DNA from: Draconibacterium orientale
GTDB lineage: Bacteria > Bacteroidota > Bacteroidia > Bacteroidales > Prolixibacteraceae
NCBI RefSeq assembly: GCF_000626635.1
Contig: NZ_CP007451.1
Span: 5,066,501-5,130,500, forward strand
Direction of reading: 5' to 3'
DNA length: 64,000 nt
The stretch's first letter is position 1; each line of letters begins with the position of its first letter. Below, piece by piece: positions 35,513 through 44,959 of this stretch. The position numbers and the translations under genes were made by a program. The notes beneath the pieces are model-generated. The model had not been told where the DNA came from and searched no databases. It saw only the letters and a program-made list of their open reading frames with translations.

Positions 35513-35567
35513 AAGGTTGTCAGGCAAGATGTTTAATTAACCGCTTTTCCTGACAATCTTTTTTTTA
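35513..35567 (+). terminator. Terminator between yqhD and the aminotransferase gene
   Basis: AAGGTTGTCAGG and CCTGACAATCTT pair with one wobble around a 24-base loop and end in a T run on the plus strand. The 3' arm lies inside the last codons of the convergent aminotransferase gene. Confidence 0.6.
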
Positions 35568-36360
35568 TGTCTTCCTGAATAATTTTATCGTATTCAATCA
35601 TCAGACTTCGTAATACTTTATTGTCGACATCAAAACAATGCCCGTCCACTTCGTTTACCGGAAGTACTTTTGGCGAAGTACCGGTTATAAAAGCGGCATC
35701 AAAACCAGTTAATCCATCCAGTTGTATTTCATCCTCAACTACTTTTAGCTTGAGGCGATTAGCACAGGCAATTGTTTTTTGCCTGGTGATTCCCAACAAC
35801 ACCTGCTTGCCCGGAGGTGTAATTATTTCATTGCCTCTTATAAAAAACACATTACTTCGGCTTCCTTCGGTAATTCGCTCTTCATGATCAACCAACAGCA
35901 CTTCGTAAAAACCTAAGGTTTCCATCAGTCGGTTGGCTTGTTTGCGTACTTCGGTTTGAAAAACTTTGGCGTTTGGATTCATACGTTCAGCGTGTAACAA
36001 TCCGCAACGAATTCCAAGTTTGTACTGTTCTGCCGAAGGATAATTATGCGCGATAAAAAAAGCTTTCAGGTTGGTTTTGCACGAAATCAGCACATTCCCC
36101 TCATCCACCTCATTTCGTACAATTAGCTGATTTAAAAAGGCCTCCAACTGCGCACAGGTATAACGGATTTCTTTTCCGGCCAATTCTGCCGATAACTGCA
36201 TACGTTGCAAATGTTCATCTAAAAACAGTGGAATTCCGTTAACAACACGTAAAACTTCGTAAATGCCGCCTTCGTTTTCGGCCGGCACAAAAGTGGAAAC
36301 CGGCAAAAGCCGATCGTTAAAAACAAAATATTTATGGAGTGGATAAAGTGCCATGTTCAT
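35533..36360 (-). CDS. Class IV PLP-dependent aminotransferase/lyase (PabC or IlvE-like)
   Basis: 275 residues. The fold-type IV signature ERITEGSRSNVFFIRGNEIITPP and LLGITRQKTIACA, then FITGTSPKVLPVNEVDG, is clear, and EVRKQANRL holds the likely PLP lysine. The branch includes branched-chain aminotransferase, D-amino-acid aminotransferase and aminodeoxychorismate lyase (PabC); the short length and divergent N-terminus favour a PabC-like role, but the choice is not certain. Confidence 0.82.
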   Translation of the reverse strand: MNMALYPLHKYFVFNDRLLPVSTFVPAENEGGIYEVLRVVNGIPLFLDEHLQRMQLSAELAGKEIRYTCAQLEAFLNQLIVRNEVDEGNVLISCKTNLKAFFIAHNYPSAEQYKLGIRCGLLHAERMNPNAKVFQTEVRKQANRLMETLGFYEVLLVDHEERITEGSRSNVFFIRGNEIITPPGKQVLLGITRQKTIACANRLKLKVVEDEIQLDGLTGFDAAFITGTSPKVLPVNEVDGHCFDVDNKVLRSLMIEYDKIIQEDIKKRLSGKAVN

Positions 36361-36402
36361 CTTTTATGGTAAATTTATTGAAATGTTTCAAAAGCAATTC
36401 AA

Positions 36403-36983
36403 ATGCCGCCTGAAATTCCGTTACCGATCCAATATAATCCTTACAAACATCATTTCAGTTTTCTGCTGAGCGAAATGGCTGAATGGCAAAAAAGCGACTG
36501 GAGCGTTACCGAAAAAACAATGCTTTTGATTGGGAATAACCTTTTCGATTTTTACCTCGGAGAATTAACGCCCGAGCAAATTTGCAAGGCTACCCTCACC
36601 TACTTCGAAACAAAAAACATTACCACCAAAACCGCTTTCAACAAGTGGATGGGAACCGCGGAGTGGAAAAAAATTACTTTACCCGACGAATCGAAATGGC
36701 TGATAAAAAAGGAATTCAGGCCAATCGTTTCATTCATATTCATCCGGCAAAATTCTCGAAACACACCATTCGGGTACGCGCCACAACTTTAAAAACGGTG
36801 TTAACTTTATGTGTGCATAAAATTCCGATTCTGGATGACACAGAACTCAACTTAATGGCTGTTAATCAACAACGAAGTTCGTATCTGCAACTTTCGCCAA
36901 TAAAATCGTTGGATGATGAAAATTCGGGAATTTTAAAACTCTGGCAACTATTTGTAAATGCCGGAGCACTTGCTCAGCCCTGA
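36403..36983 (+). pseudogene. Unknown conserved-looking protein, frameshifted at an A6 run
   Basis: Frame 1 from 36403 (MPPEIPLPIQYNPYKHHFSFLLSEMAEW) stays protein-like to ESKWLIKK; the continuation GIQANRFIHIHPAKFSKHTIRVRATTLKTVLTL to NAGALAQP is in the next frame. One extra A in the A6 run at about 36706-36711 would join them into one 193-residue protein. I do not recognise the family; there is no signal peptide or membrane segment. It is divergent from the aminotransferase and its end overlaps the LytTR gene end by 10 bp. Confidence 0.6.
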
Positions 36984-37696
36984 AGCTGCAAAACTTCAAG
37001 CACCGCATTTTTATAACTGCGTCCAATCGGCAATTCTTTTCCCGGCACTTCGATACTGGTTGAGGTAAATGCTTCGATTTTCGACAGCGACACAATAAAC
37101 GATTTATGGATGCGCATAAAACCACTGTCGGGCAGTTTTTGCGACATGTGGGTCATGCTGGTTTTTGTGATGATCTTTTTGTCGGTGGTGTAAATCTGCA
37201 CGTACTCGCTTAACCCCTCAACGTAAAGTATTTCGTTTAAATGCACTTTCAAAACCTTTTTATTCTCCTTCACATATATAAAGGCTTCGTCGGTTTTTCC
37301 ATTGGTTGACGGGATGGGTTGAGCGGCCGGCGCATCGTCCTGAACCGACTGGTAATATTTATTTACCGATTTTAAGAAACGCTCGAACGTAATTGGTTTC
37401 AGCAAGAAATCAACCACGTCCAGTTCGAAACCTTCCAGGGCATATTCGCGGTAGGCGGTGGTAATAATTACTTTTGGCGGATTTTTTAATGTTCGCAGAA
37501 ATTCGATCCCGGTTATCTGGGGCATCTGAATATCCATAAACATCAGATCAATTTTGTGATTATGAAGTTCCTGCAAGGCTTTCATGGCATCGCCGCATTC
37601 GGCACAAATTTCAAAATTATCTAATTTTTCAATGTGAGAGCGCATCAAGTCGCGTGCAAGAGGCTCATCATCAATAATGAGGCACTTAGTTTTCAT
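36974..37696 (-). CDS. LytTR-family response regulator
   Basis: 240 residues. The receiver has acidic CLIIDDEP, phospho-acceptor Asp55 (LMFMDIQMPQITG), Thr80 and Lys100 (FLLKPI). The C-terminal LytTR DNA-binding domain (about 138-238) shows FIYVKENKKVLKVHLNEILYVEGLSEYVQIYT and GFMRIHKSFIVSLSKIEAF. It is the output protein for the kinase genes directly upstream (109-bp gap). Confidence 0.95.
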   Translation of the reverse strand: MKTKCLIIDDEPLARDLMRSHIEKLDNFEICAECGDAMKALQELHNHKIDLMFMDIQMPQITGIEFLRTLKNPPKVIITTAYREYALEGFELDVVDFLLKPITFERFLKSVNKYYQSVQDDAPAAQPIPSTNGKTDEAFIYVKENKKVLKVHLNEILYVEGLSEYVQIYTTDKKIITKTSMTHMSQKLPDSGFMRIHKSFIVSLSKIEAFTSTSIEVPGKELPIGRSYKNAVLEVLQLQG

Positions 37697-37804
37697 GGTA
37701 ATACGAAATTAGCTTTTGTTTTCTGTTAAATCCGAAGCACAAGCTTCAGTCTGTTTTCAATCTGTTAGTAAAATAGTACGAAAAACAGGTATAGTGTTAC
37801 ACTT

Positions 37805-38842
37805 TTACGGGTAAATTTCTATACTAAATTCTCTAAAATTGTCATCAATGTTCTCTACCAACCGGTGTTTTCCGGGGAAATTATAGTTTAAACGCCGGTA
37901 GGTAATTTTATTGTCTTCGTTATCGGCAATCGTAAAACTGTTGTCGCACCAAAAGGTAAACGAAAACAGCAAATACTTTCGCTCCGCTTTTATTATGACT
38001 GTACTTTCATAGGTTTCGTTACACTCGTAGGCCATTTTTATTGCCGAATTTATAAACGGAAGCAGTAAAAGTGGCGGAACGACGTACGATTTCAGGTTTC
38101 CGCTAACGATAAAATTACTTTTTAACCGCTCGCCCAAAGCATGGTTATGAATGGTCATAAACTCCTCCAGCAACTTTACTTCCAACTCCAGCGGTATTAG
38201 TTCTTCTTTTCCTTCGTAGAGGAAACGATTCAGGAAATTCGAGATATTTATTATCATTTCCGGTGCCGTTTCTTCCTTTTTTAACGACTGAACTTCCAGC
38301 TCTTCAATCAGTTCCAAAACAATGCGGGGTTGTAATTGATAGCGGTAAATTTCCAGTTCGGTTTCCAATTTCGAACGTAGCAATTCTTCTTTCTGATATT
38401 CGGCCCGGTACCACGAACTACCGGCTTTTATAGCCAGAAATACCAAAATAATATAATGATTACCAACTCCGCTGATCACTATATTTTTAAGATTCAGAAA
38501 TCCGGGAGCAAACATCCTGCTTTTATCAAAAAGCCAAAATACAAGGTAGTTGCTTACCACTAATTCAATTACCGAAAATACAATGAGGAGGACGAAAATA
38601 CCTGCTGCAAACAGTAAATAACGCCCTTTGAAGAATGTTCTGGGTAAAAGCCAGTAAGCAATTAAATAAGTGTGTGTTACAAAAACAGGCAAAGTAAGCA
38701 GGTAATACATGAGCCATATATGCAAGGAACCAATTCCTTCATTCAAAGTTTGAATAAAAGTGAATGCTATTACCCATGCCAGCCAAAAAACGACATGCAA
38801 AATATAATTCCGTTTAGCGATATGTAAGATGCCTGTCTTCAT
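37805..38842 (-). CDS. LytS-type membrane histidine-kinase homologue without catalytic residues (pseudokinase)
   Basis: 345 residues. Four hydrophobic segments lie within residues 15-140 (HVVFWLAWVIAFTFI, LMYYLLTLPVFVTHTYLIAYWLL and others), followed by a helix and a part aligning with His_kinase (PF06580). Where active members read NPHFLFN, this protein reads QPRIVLE, with Arg173 in place of the phospho-accepting His. The ATP-binding N box is altered (LLLLPFINSAIKMA) and the glycine-rich G boxes are missing. It overlaps the active kinase upstream by 29 bp, so both are made from one mRNA. A role as sensory or scaffold partner is inferred. Confidence 0.85.
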   Translation of the reverse strand: MKTGILHIAKRNYILHVVFWLAWVIAFTFIQTLNEGIGSLHIWLMYYLLTLPVFVTHTYLIAYWLLPRTFFKGRYLLFAAGIFVLLIVFSVIELVVSNYLVFWLFDKSRMFAPGFLNLKNIVISGVGNHYIILVFLAIKAGSSWYRAEYQKEELLRSKLETELEIYRYQLQPRIVLELIEELEVQSLKKEETAPEMIINISNFLNRFLYEGKEELIPLELEVKLLEEFMTIHNHALGERLKSNFIVSGNLKSYVVPPLLLLPFINSAIKMAYECNETYESTVIIKAERKYLLFSFTFWCDNSFTIADNEDNKITYRRLNYNFPGKHRLVENIDDNFREFSIEIYP

Positions 38843-39905
38843 GTGTACTTTTTAACTCGAGGCGCACTTTAAATCGGTCGCCCAAATCTTTCACTTTCAA
38901 ATCATAGCCCTGTCCGTTGTAAATAATGTTCAGGCGCCTTTTTAAGGCGCTGTAGCCACTTCCGCGTTCAATTTCTTTGGTCTTTTTCTGCAATCCTTCG
39001 GGCTTGCTGTTTTCGGTTTCAATAATTATTTTTTCATTAGTTGCTTGTACCAAAATGGAAATCCAGGGTGCGCCTGCATCTAAACTGCTGCCGTGTTTAA
39101 AACTATTTTCAATAAGCAGAAACAATACCATTGGAGGAATTTGCGCATTGGTTAAGTCTCCCTCGGTTGTGTAACTTACCTTTAAGCGTTTCCCGTAACG
39201 CAATTTCTCCAGCTGAAGGTAATTCTCCACCAGCTCCACTTCATCTTTTAGCGTTACAAATTCTTTCAGGCTTTCGTTAATTATATAGGTGAGTACAATT
39301 TTCATGCGGCTGATTACCTCGCTGGTTTTAACGGGATTAAGCAACGACAAAGCATACAAATTATTAATGGTATTAAACATGAAATGCGGATCGAACTGCG
39401 ATTGCAAAAGTGTTGTTTGCGCTTTCCGGTGCTGTTGTTCCAGTTTTTTCCGCAGGTTTTCAGTAAGGATGTAATCTTTAACATATTTGGCAATACAAAA
39501 CAGAGCCACAATAAAGGTCATGTCTTTTGTATTCATCACAATTAAACGAAGATTAAAAACTCCGTTTCCGGAAATATTTTCGGGGGCAATTGAGGCGTAG
39601 AAAATATAATCGGAGAACAATAATTTTAGTGCCGACAATCCAATTCCCACCAGTAAAAAAACAATGATAAACCAAAGTGGCTTAGCCTTTAACAACAGCT
39701 CGGGAACCAAAAGAAAAATAGTGATGTATGCATAGCCAAAAAAGAAAAAGGCATTGCCCAATGTGATTTCAAAAATATGGAGCAGACTATCGTTTTCGCT
39801 TTGAACAAATAAAATACCCGTAAACAATACCACGGTAACCACAAAGAATAAAAGATGCCTTGTTCCCCGGTAAAGCACACTGTTATTGTACATTAATTTG
39901 TTCAT
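38814..39905 (-). CDS. LytS-type sensor histidine kinase
   Basis: 363 residues. Four membrane segments (about 17-35, 46-70, 78-99, 125-140), a linker helix, then LQSQFDPHFMFNTINNLYALS with His174 as phospho-acceptor, LENYLQLEKLRYGKRL-type text, the N box VLFLLIENSFKHGSS and a C-terminal GSGYSALKRRLNIIY G box. It phosphorylates the LytTR regulator two genes downstream. The signal is unknown. Confidence 0.92.
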   Translation of the reverse strand: MNKLMYNNSVLYRGTRHLLFFVVTVVLFTGILFVQSENDSLLHIFEITLGNAFFFFGYAYITIFLLVPELLLKAKPLWFIIVFLLVGIGLSALKLLFSDYIFYASIAPENISGNGVFNLRLIVMNTKDMTFIVALFCIAKYVKDYILTENLRKKLEQQHRKAQTTLLQSQFDPHFMFNTINNLYALSLLNPVKTSEVISRMKIVLTYIINESLKEFVTLKDEVELVENYLQLEKLRYGKRLKVSYTTEGDLTNAQIPPMVLFLLIENSFKHGSSLDAGAPWISILVQATNEKIIIETENSKPEGLQKKTKEIERGSGYSALKRRLNIIYNGQGYDLKVKDLGDRFKVRLELKSTHEDRHLTYR

Positions 39906-40043
39906 ACCATTAACTCCCCTATCATAAAGGTAAAAACATTTATAAAAGCACTTTGGAGTTTAACATCAGACTGGCGGCGAAATCCTGCCGTTGACTGACA
40001 GAATTTGTCGTTTTGCAGCAAAAAAACTTCTATTCATTGAAAA

Positions 40044-40068
40044 GCCCTGCATTGCAACAACGCAGGGC
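40044..40068 (-). terminator. Possible terminator or hairpin upstream of the kinase gene
   Basis: GCCCTGC (40044-40050) and GCAGGGC (40062-40068) form a perfect 7-bp stem; on the minus strand it is followed by TTTTC. It uses the same GCCCTGC stem as the terminators at 724 and 7727. The surrounding gene-free region 39906-40240 holds this and the next terminator only. Confidence 0.45.
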
Positions 40069-40163
40069 CTTCGAGCAAACTACTCACTAATTTTATATTA
40101 CCCTTTCATATTCTACTCACTCTGTCTTTTCAATGTTTTCTGTTTTTTATTTTCTGTTGAGAG

Positions 40164-40191
40164 AAAAAACCCCCGCCCCTCTGGCGGGGGT
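40164..40191 (-). terminator. Strong terminator after the secreted protein gene at 40.2 kb
   Basis: CCCCCGCC (40070 series shifted: 40170-40177) and GGCGGGGG (40183-40190) pair over 8 bp with a 5-base loop; the minus strand ends in TTTTTTC. Confidence 0.8.
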
Positions 40192-40240
40192 CATCTTTTC
40201 ATACTTCTATGAAAAAAATTGCGCTGTACTGTAATTCGTT

Positions 40241-40738
40241 TTAAAAGCTGGCCTGATATTCGTCTTTCACCAAATCAGGGAAATAACAGGCAATCAAGCC
40301 CAGCAAATCGTCCTGCGATTTTTTGTTCTGGCAAATTACCCGCTGAGCGTAGTAGGCAACTCTATCCAGTTTCAAATCCATTTCTTCTTTTGGCAGTTGC
40401 TGGAAACGAGCCTCCATTTTCTTCACTCCAAACACATGGTTTCTGCAGGCATATTCAATTTCAAACTCGTCGGTGCGAACGATAAATGTTGTACATTTTT
40501 TTTCATCTTCGCACAAAACACCAATTCGAACAGGATTGCTGATATTTTCGTACGTTAACTCGTAAGTTTCCAACACCTGATCTTCGTAAACCATTGGTGT
40601 ACTTGAATTAACAATAGTATACCTACCAAATTCGGTAAGTGAGTTTCCGGTCATTGCCTTTCCGTCTTTAATTTTTGCGGTGGCGCCCATGCTTAATAGT
40701 GCAAGGCAAATGCTTAATAGAACTAGTTTTGTTTTCAT
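40241..40738 (-). CDS. Hypothetical secreted protein
   Basis: 165 residues with a clear signal peptide (MKTKLVLLSICLALLSMGATA). I do not recognise the family. The mature part is mixed charge with four cysteines (LCEDEKKC, YACRNH, VICQNKK, LIACYF), which could form disulphides in the periplasm. A terminator separates it from the kinase genes downstream. Confidence 0.7.
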   Translation of the reverse strand: MKTKLVLLSICLALLSMGATAKIKDGKAMTGNSLTEFGRYTIVNSSTPMVYEDQVLETYELTYENISNPVRIGVLCEDEKKCTTFIVRTDEFEIEYACRNHVFGVKKMEARFQQLPKEEMDLKLDRVAYYAQRVICQNKKSQDDLLGLIACYFPDLVKDEYQASF

Positions 40739-41006
40739 CGTGGTACTGTTTTAATTGTTTTTACACTTCAAATTTACGTAACTACCTGATGCAATGCTTT
40801 TTAATTCAGCATTCAGTAAATAACCACCAACCAACGTCAGGTTTTACTCTGCAAAATTCGTTAACTGTTATTCACCTGCATTCAAATACCGTTACCCCTG
40901 AAATTGTGTTGTTGGCTGTTCTACGAAATCAAACATTACTGATCTTAGGTAAAAGTTTTAGCCAGTGTTTCGCATAAAAAGAAAGTTTTAGGTTAATTTG
41001 CAGGCT

Positions 41007-41477
41007 ATGGAAATTGCCTCGCTGAGCAACATAAAAAAAGAACTAAAGAACCTGCCGCCCGAGGTTTTGCAAGATGTAATAACGCGGCTGGCCAAGTACA
41101 AAAAAGATAATAAAGAACTACTGAGCTATCTTTTGTTTGAAGCTTATAACGAGGACGAATACATCAGGCAGGTGAAAGAAGAAATCGATCTGGAATTTAT
41201 GAGCCTGAACCGAAGCAGCTTTTACCTGGCCAAAAAAACAATTCGGAAAGTTTTAAAAACCACCAAAAAGCACATTCGTTTTTCGGGTAAAAAAGAAACG
41301 GAAATTGAACTCTTACTGTATTTCTGCAAAAAGCTAAAAGACTCGGGCCTGAATTACAAACGCAGCCGGGTTGTTTTTAATATGTACCTTACCCAGGTAA
41401 AACGCATACAAAAAGTAATTTCCATGCTTCACGAAGATTTGCAATACGATTACCGCGAAGAACTGGAAGCCCTGTAA
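41007..41477 (+). CDS. DUF6155-like hypothetical cytoplasmic protein
   Basis: 156 residues from the ATG at 41007 (MEIASLSNIKKELKNLPPEVLQDVITRLAKYKKDNKELLSY); a TTG three codons earlier is also possible. The all-helical, Lys/Glu-rich text resembles DUF6155 proteins of Bacteroidota (family call from memory, moderate). No signal or membrane segment. It precedes the SDR remnant and photolyase with a 102-bp gap. Confidence 0.65.
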   Translation: MEIASLSNIKKELKNLPPEVLQDVITRLAKYKKDNKELLSYLLFEAYNEDEYIRQVKEEIDLEFMSLNRSSFYLAKKTIRKVLKTTKKHIRFSGKKETEIELLLYFCKKLKDSGLNYKRSRVVFNMYLTQVKRIQKVISMLHEDLQYDYREELEAL

Positions 41478-41579
41478 ACTATAATTCTTATTTATTCTGA
41501 AAAATCGCCCCGAACATCCTTTTAACAAATACGTTACTGTTTTAAGGTTTATAAACAATTCTGTTTAACGATTAGCGCC

Positions 41580-41738
41580 ATGCGAATTCTATTAACCGGA
41601 GCTACCGGACACATAGGAAAAAGACTATTGCCTGTGTTGCTGCACAAAGGACTTTGGGGAAGAATGTATTGGTACCTTTACAAGCCGCTTCGTTCACTTG
41701 TTTTTAAACGAATGCTAGCGAACATTGTTAAAGGATGA
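41580..41738 (+). pseudogene. 52-codon remnant of an NAD(P)H-binding SDR gene with an in-frame internal deletion
   Basis: The reading frame starts MRILLTGATGHIGKRLLPVLLHKG, the N-terminal Rossmann text of an atypical SDR, and continues without a break as LWGRMYWYLYKPLRSLVFKRML, which looks like the extreme C-terminus of the DUF2867-type SDR proteins (GLWGRLYWY...). The whole catalytic middle is missing, yet the frame is kept to the TGA at 41736-41738. That stop overlaps the first photolyase ATG as ATGA. It is most simply an internally deleted gene kept because it couples translation of the photolyase. Confidence 0.65.
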
Positions 41739-43048
41739 AAACTTACATTTGCAAAAAGAAAATGAATATGATTAACATCGCTTGGTTACGACGCGATTTA
41801 CGACTGACTGATAATACCGCACTACAACATGCCCTGAAAAATGGCAACAAAACAGCGGTGCTTTTTATTTTCGACACCAATATTCTGGATGAGCTGGATA
41901 AAGACGACGCCCGCGTAACTTTTATTCACCAGCAACTTACAAAAATTGATCGGCAACTGCGTGAAATGAACTCGGGATTGCTGGTTAAAACCGGCGATCC
42001 GTTCAAAATCTGGCAAGAACTGATCAGCGGTTTTGAAATTAGCGAAGTACACTTCAACCGCGATTACGAACCCTATGCCACTAAACGCGATGAGCAGGTA
42101 CAGCAACTTCTGCAGAAAAACAATATTTCAGCGTTCGCGCATAAAGACCAGGTAATTTTCGAGCCTCACGAAGTATTAAAAGCCGACGGAACGCCTTACA
42201 CCGTTTTTACGCCCTACAAAAATAAATGGCTTGAGCATTTTAATCCACAGCAAATAAAAATTGAGGAGAAATTGAAAAAGAATGCATTCGCGGCCATTGA
42301 ATCGTCAGTGCCTACTTTGGAAGATATCGGTTTTCAAAAATCCGATATCGAGGTTGAAGACTACGATTTATCAGTGGTTAAAAATTACAGGAAAACACGA
42401 AACTTTCCGGCAGTTCACGGTACCAGCAACTTAAGTGTTCATCTTCGTTTTGGAACAGTAAGTATCCGGCAAATTGTGCAGCAGGTGTATCAACAATCGC
42501 CCGATTTTTTGAGCGAGCTGGTATGGCGCGAGTTTTTTATGCAGATCCTCTTTCATTTTCCTCGCGTGGTGAACGAGAATTTCCGTACCAAATACAACGG
42601 CATTCAGTGGCGTAATAACGAGAAGGAATTCGAGCGCTGGTGTAAAGGCGAAACCGGCTACCCCATTGTGGATGCCGGAATGCGCGAGCTAAATAAAACC
42701 GGCTACATGCACAACCGCGTACGAATGATAACAGCCAGCTTTTTGTGCAAACACCTGCTAATCGACTGGCGATGGGGAGAGGCCTGGTTTGCCAAAAAAC
42801 TGCTTGATTTTGAACTCTCGTCGAACAACGGCAACTGGCAATGGGCCGCAGGAACCGGTTGCGATGCAGCACCCTATTTCCGCGTTTTTAATCCAACCGA
42901 ACAGGTGAAAAAGTTCGATAACGAAATGCTTTACATCAAAAAATGGGTACCCGAATTTCAGGATCTTAGCTACCCCGCTCCGATGGTTGACCATAAAATG
43001 GCCCGTAACCGGGCACTGGAAACCTACAAAAAAGGCATTGCTGAATAA
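41735..43048 (+). CDS. phrB: Deoxyribodipyrimidine photolyase (cryptochrome/photolyase family, class I)
   Basis: 437 residues counted from the ATG at 41735; ATGs at 41762 and 41768 (MINIAWLRRDLRLTDNTALQ) are equally good starts by homology. The N-terminal antenna domain ends at about 135, followed by the FAD domain: NLSVHLRFGTVSIRQ, LVWREFFMQILFHFP, RWCKGETGYPIVDAGMREL, GYMHNRVRMITASFLCKHLLIDWRWGE and NNGNWQWAAGTGCDAAPYFRVFNP. The enzyme splits UV-induced cyclobutane dimers with blue light. Confidence 0.94.
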   Translation: MKTYICKKKMNMINIAWLRRDLRLTDNTALQHALKNGNKTAVLFIFDTNILDELDKDDARVTFIHQQLTKIDRQLREMNSGLLVKTGDPFKIWQELISGFEISEVHFNRDYEPYATKRDEQVQQLLQKNNISAFAHKDQVIFEPHEVLKADGTPYTVFTPYKNKWLEHFNPQQIKIEEKLKKNAFAAIESSVPTLEDIGFQKSDIEVEDYDLSVVKNYRKTRNFPAVHGTSNLSVHLRFGTVSIRQIVQQVYQQSPDFLSELVWREFFMQILFHFPRVVNENFRTKYNGIQWRNNEKEFERWCKGETGYPIVDAGMRELNKTGYMHNRVRMITASFLCKHLLIDWRWGEAWFAKKLLDFELSSNNGNWQWAAGTGCDAAPYFRVFNPTEQVKKFDNEMLYIKKWVPEFQDLSYPAPMVDHKMARNRALETYKKGIAE

Positions 43049-43124
43049 TTCCGTTCACTGCTCATCGATAACATAAAAACTTCAAACAAATTATTAACTT
43101 TAGCAACCAACTAAAAATTCTGCG

Positions 43125-44054
43125 ATGAACAAAAAACTTTATTTGCTTACTTTATTATTACTCCCTTTAGTCACTTTTGCACAACAATCAGGAAATATAA
43201 AATCCACTCTGGAAATTTATAATATTGAGACGGATGAACGCGAGATAGTCCTAATTGAAGAAGACCATTTTGAAGCCCCCAACTGGAGTCGCGACGGCAA
43301 TTTCCTGATTATCAACCAGCATGGCAAATTGTATAAAGTAGATCTGAAAACAAACAATAAGACACTGATAAACACCGGCTTTGCCGACCGTTGCAATAAC
43401 GACCACGGCATTTCATTCAATGGCAAATGGCTGGCAATTAGTCATCAGGCCGAATCTGAGCCGGTTAACGGAGAACCAGCAAAACAAGGTTCGCGAATTT
43501 TTGTATTACCGATAGAAGGCGGAACACCAAAAGCGGTAACCCCAAACGTTCCTTCGTACTGGCATGGCTGGTCGCCCGATGGAAAACGACTGGCCTATTG
43601 TGCCGAGCGCAATGGCGAATACGACGTGTATACCATTTCGGTTGATGGCGGCGAAGAAAGCCGCTTAACCACTGAGCCCGGTTTGGACGACGGACCGGAA
43701 TATTCGCCCGACGGGAAAACGATTTACTATAACTCAATGGCCTCAGGTAAAATGGAGATTTGGCAAATGGATGTCGACGGAGCGAATAAAAAACAACTAA
43801 CCAATGACAAGTATTCCAACTGGTTTGCACACCCGTCTCCCGATGGAAAAAGTTTTGTGTATATCAGTTATCACGAAGACCAGGGAAGTGCACACCCGGG
43901 CATGAAAGATGTGTCGTTGCGCCTGATGAACCTCGCCAACGGATCGGTAAAAACCCTGTGCTCGTTCACCGGCGGACAGGGAACCATTAACGTACCTTCG
44001 TGGTCGCCCGATGGCCAACGTTTTGCTTTTGTTAGCTACCAGTACATAAAATAA
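43125..44054 (+). CDS. TolB-like WD40/PD40 beta-propeller secreted protein
   Basis: 309 residues, signal peptide [20 protein letters not shown]. Repeating propeller blades with the PD40 motif: [76 protein letters not shown]. Such proteins bind periplasmic partners or serve as propeller parts of S9 peptidases; no catalytic domain is attached here. Function open. Confidence 0.88.
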   Translation: MNKKLYLLTLLLLPLVTFAQQSGNIKSTLEIYNIETDEREIVLIEEDHFEAPNWSRDGNFLIINQHGKLYKVDLKTNNKTLINTGFADRCNNDHGISFNGKWLAISHQAESEPVNGEPAKQGSRIFVLPIEGGTPKAVTPNVPSYWHGWSPDGKRLAYCAERNGEYDVYTISVDGGEESRLTTEPGLDDGPEYSPDGKTIYYNSMASGKMEIWQMDVDGANKKQLTNDKYSNWFAHPSPDGKSFVYISYHEDQGSAHPGMKDVSLRLMNLANGSVKTLCSFTGGQGTINVPSWSPDGQRFAFVSYQYIK

Positions 44055-44172
44055 TATACACCGATACATAACTAATTTTCAGCCCCTCGTACTAATTGCT
44101 TTACCTGATTGGCTGCAAAAGGTTGAAACTTTTCCGCATATAACAAAAATCAAAATTACCTAACAATAAAAA

Positions 44173-44691
44173 ATGAATACCGAAAAAACCTTTAACGAAG
44201 AAATACTTCCAACAGAGAACCAAGCGGAAGTTAAACCTGCCTTACTTGAACTTACTGAAGAAATTAACCACAACCTGCACAGTGCCGGAAAATGGAGCCA
44301 GTTTTTGTCCATCCTCGGATTTATAGGAACCGGATTTATGGTATTGGGAGGAATCAGTGTGAGTATCATGGCGGCATTTGTTCCTGTAGCAAAACCAGGC
44401 ATACTCCCGTTTCCTATGGCTTTATTCGGATTTTTATACATCGTTTTTGCGGGTGTATATTTCCTTCCCATTTATTATTTGTTTCGTTTTTCAAGCAGCA
44501 TAAAACAGGCCGTTGCTCTAGGAAAACAGGATCAACTGTCCGTTGCTTTCAACAACCTGAGGGCACATTACAAAACCTTTGGCATTATCATGATTGTTGC
44601 TATGTGTCTCTACCCCATAATGATAATTGGAATGATTCTGTTCGGAATATTCTCGGGTTTTGGAGCCGCTGGTGGTGGCATTCCGATGTAA
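44173..44691 (+). CDS. DUF5362-like membrane protein
   Basis: 172 residues. A 45-residue hydrophilic N-terminus is followed by three hydrophobic segments (LSILGFIGTGFMVLGGISVSIMAAF, MALFGFLYIVFAGVYFLPIYYLF, IIMIVAMCLYPIMIIGMILFGIF). The HSAGKWSQFLSILGFI part resembles DUF5362 proteins (moderate). Ends in a Gly-rich tail. Function unknown. Confidence 0.65.
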   Translation: MNTEKTFNEEILPTENQAEVKPALLELTEEINHNLHSAGKWSQFLSILGFIGTGFMVLGGISVSIMAAFVPVAKPGILPFPMALFGFLYIVFAGVYFLPIYYLFRFSSSIKQAVALGKQDQLSVAFNNLRAHYKTFGIIMIVAMCLYPIMIIGMILFGIFSGFGAAGGGIPM

Positions 44692-44955
44692 AAGGGATTG
44701 AGGGACGGACTGAAGGATTGAAGGATTATGGAATTGAAGGACATACTGAATTCTATTCATTGGATGTTAGTCATTATTCATTGAACATTGATTATTGTAA
44801 TATTGAAACTTTTGCCTTTTTTGTCTTTTGTCTTTTGCCTTTTGCCTCTTTTGCCTTTCTCTCCGCGTAACTCTGAGCCTTCTTTGTGCAACTCTGTGGT
44901 ACAAATTGAAGAAGATTTTGACAACAAAAATGCTGACTATACACGAAAACCAGCA
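44692..44955. repeat. Gene-free short tandem repeats resembling 26.7-27.0 kb
   Basis: GGATTGAAGGA-type decamers (about 44695-44750), TTTTGCC/TTTTGTC heptamers (about 44812-44855) and a CGTAACTCTGAGCC / GCAACTCTGTGGT pair (about 44866-44902). The same three motifs follow the alpha/beta-hydrolase gene. Confidence 0.6.
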
Positions 44956-44959
44956 CTAA

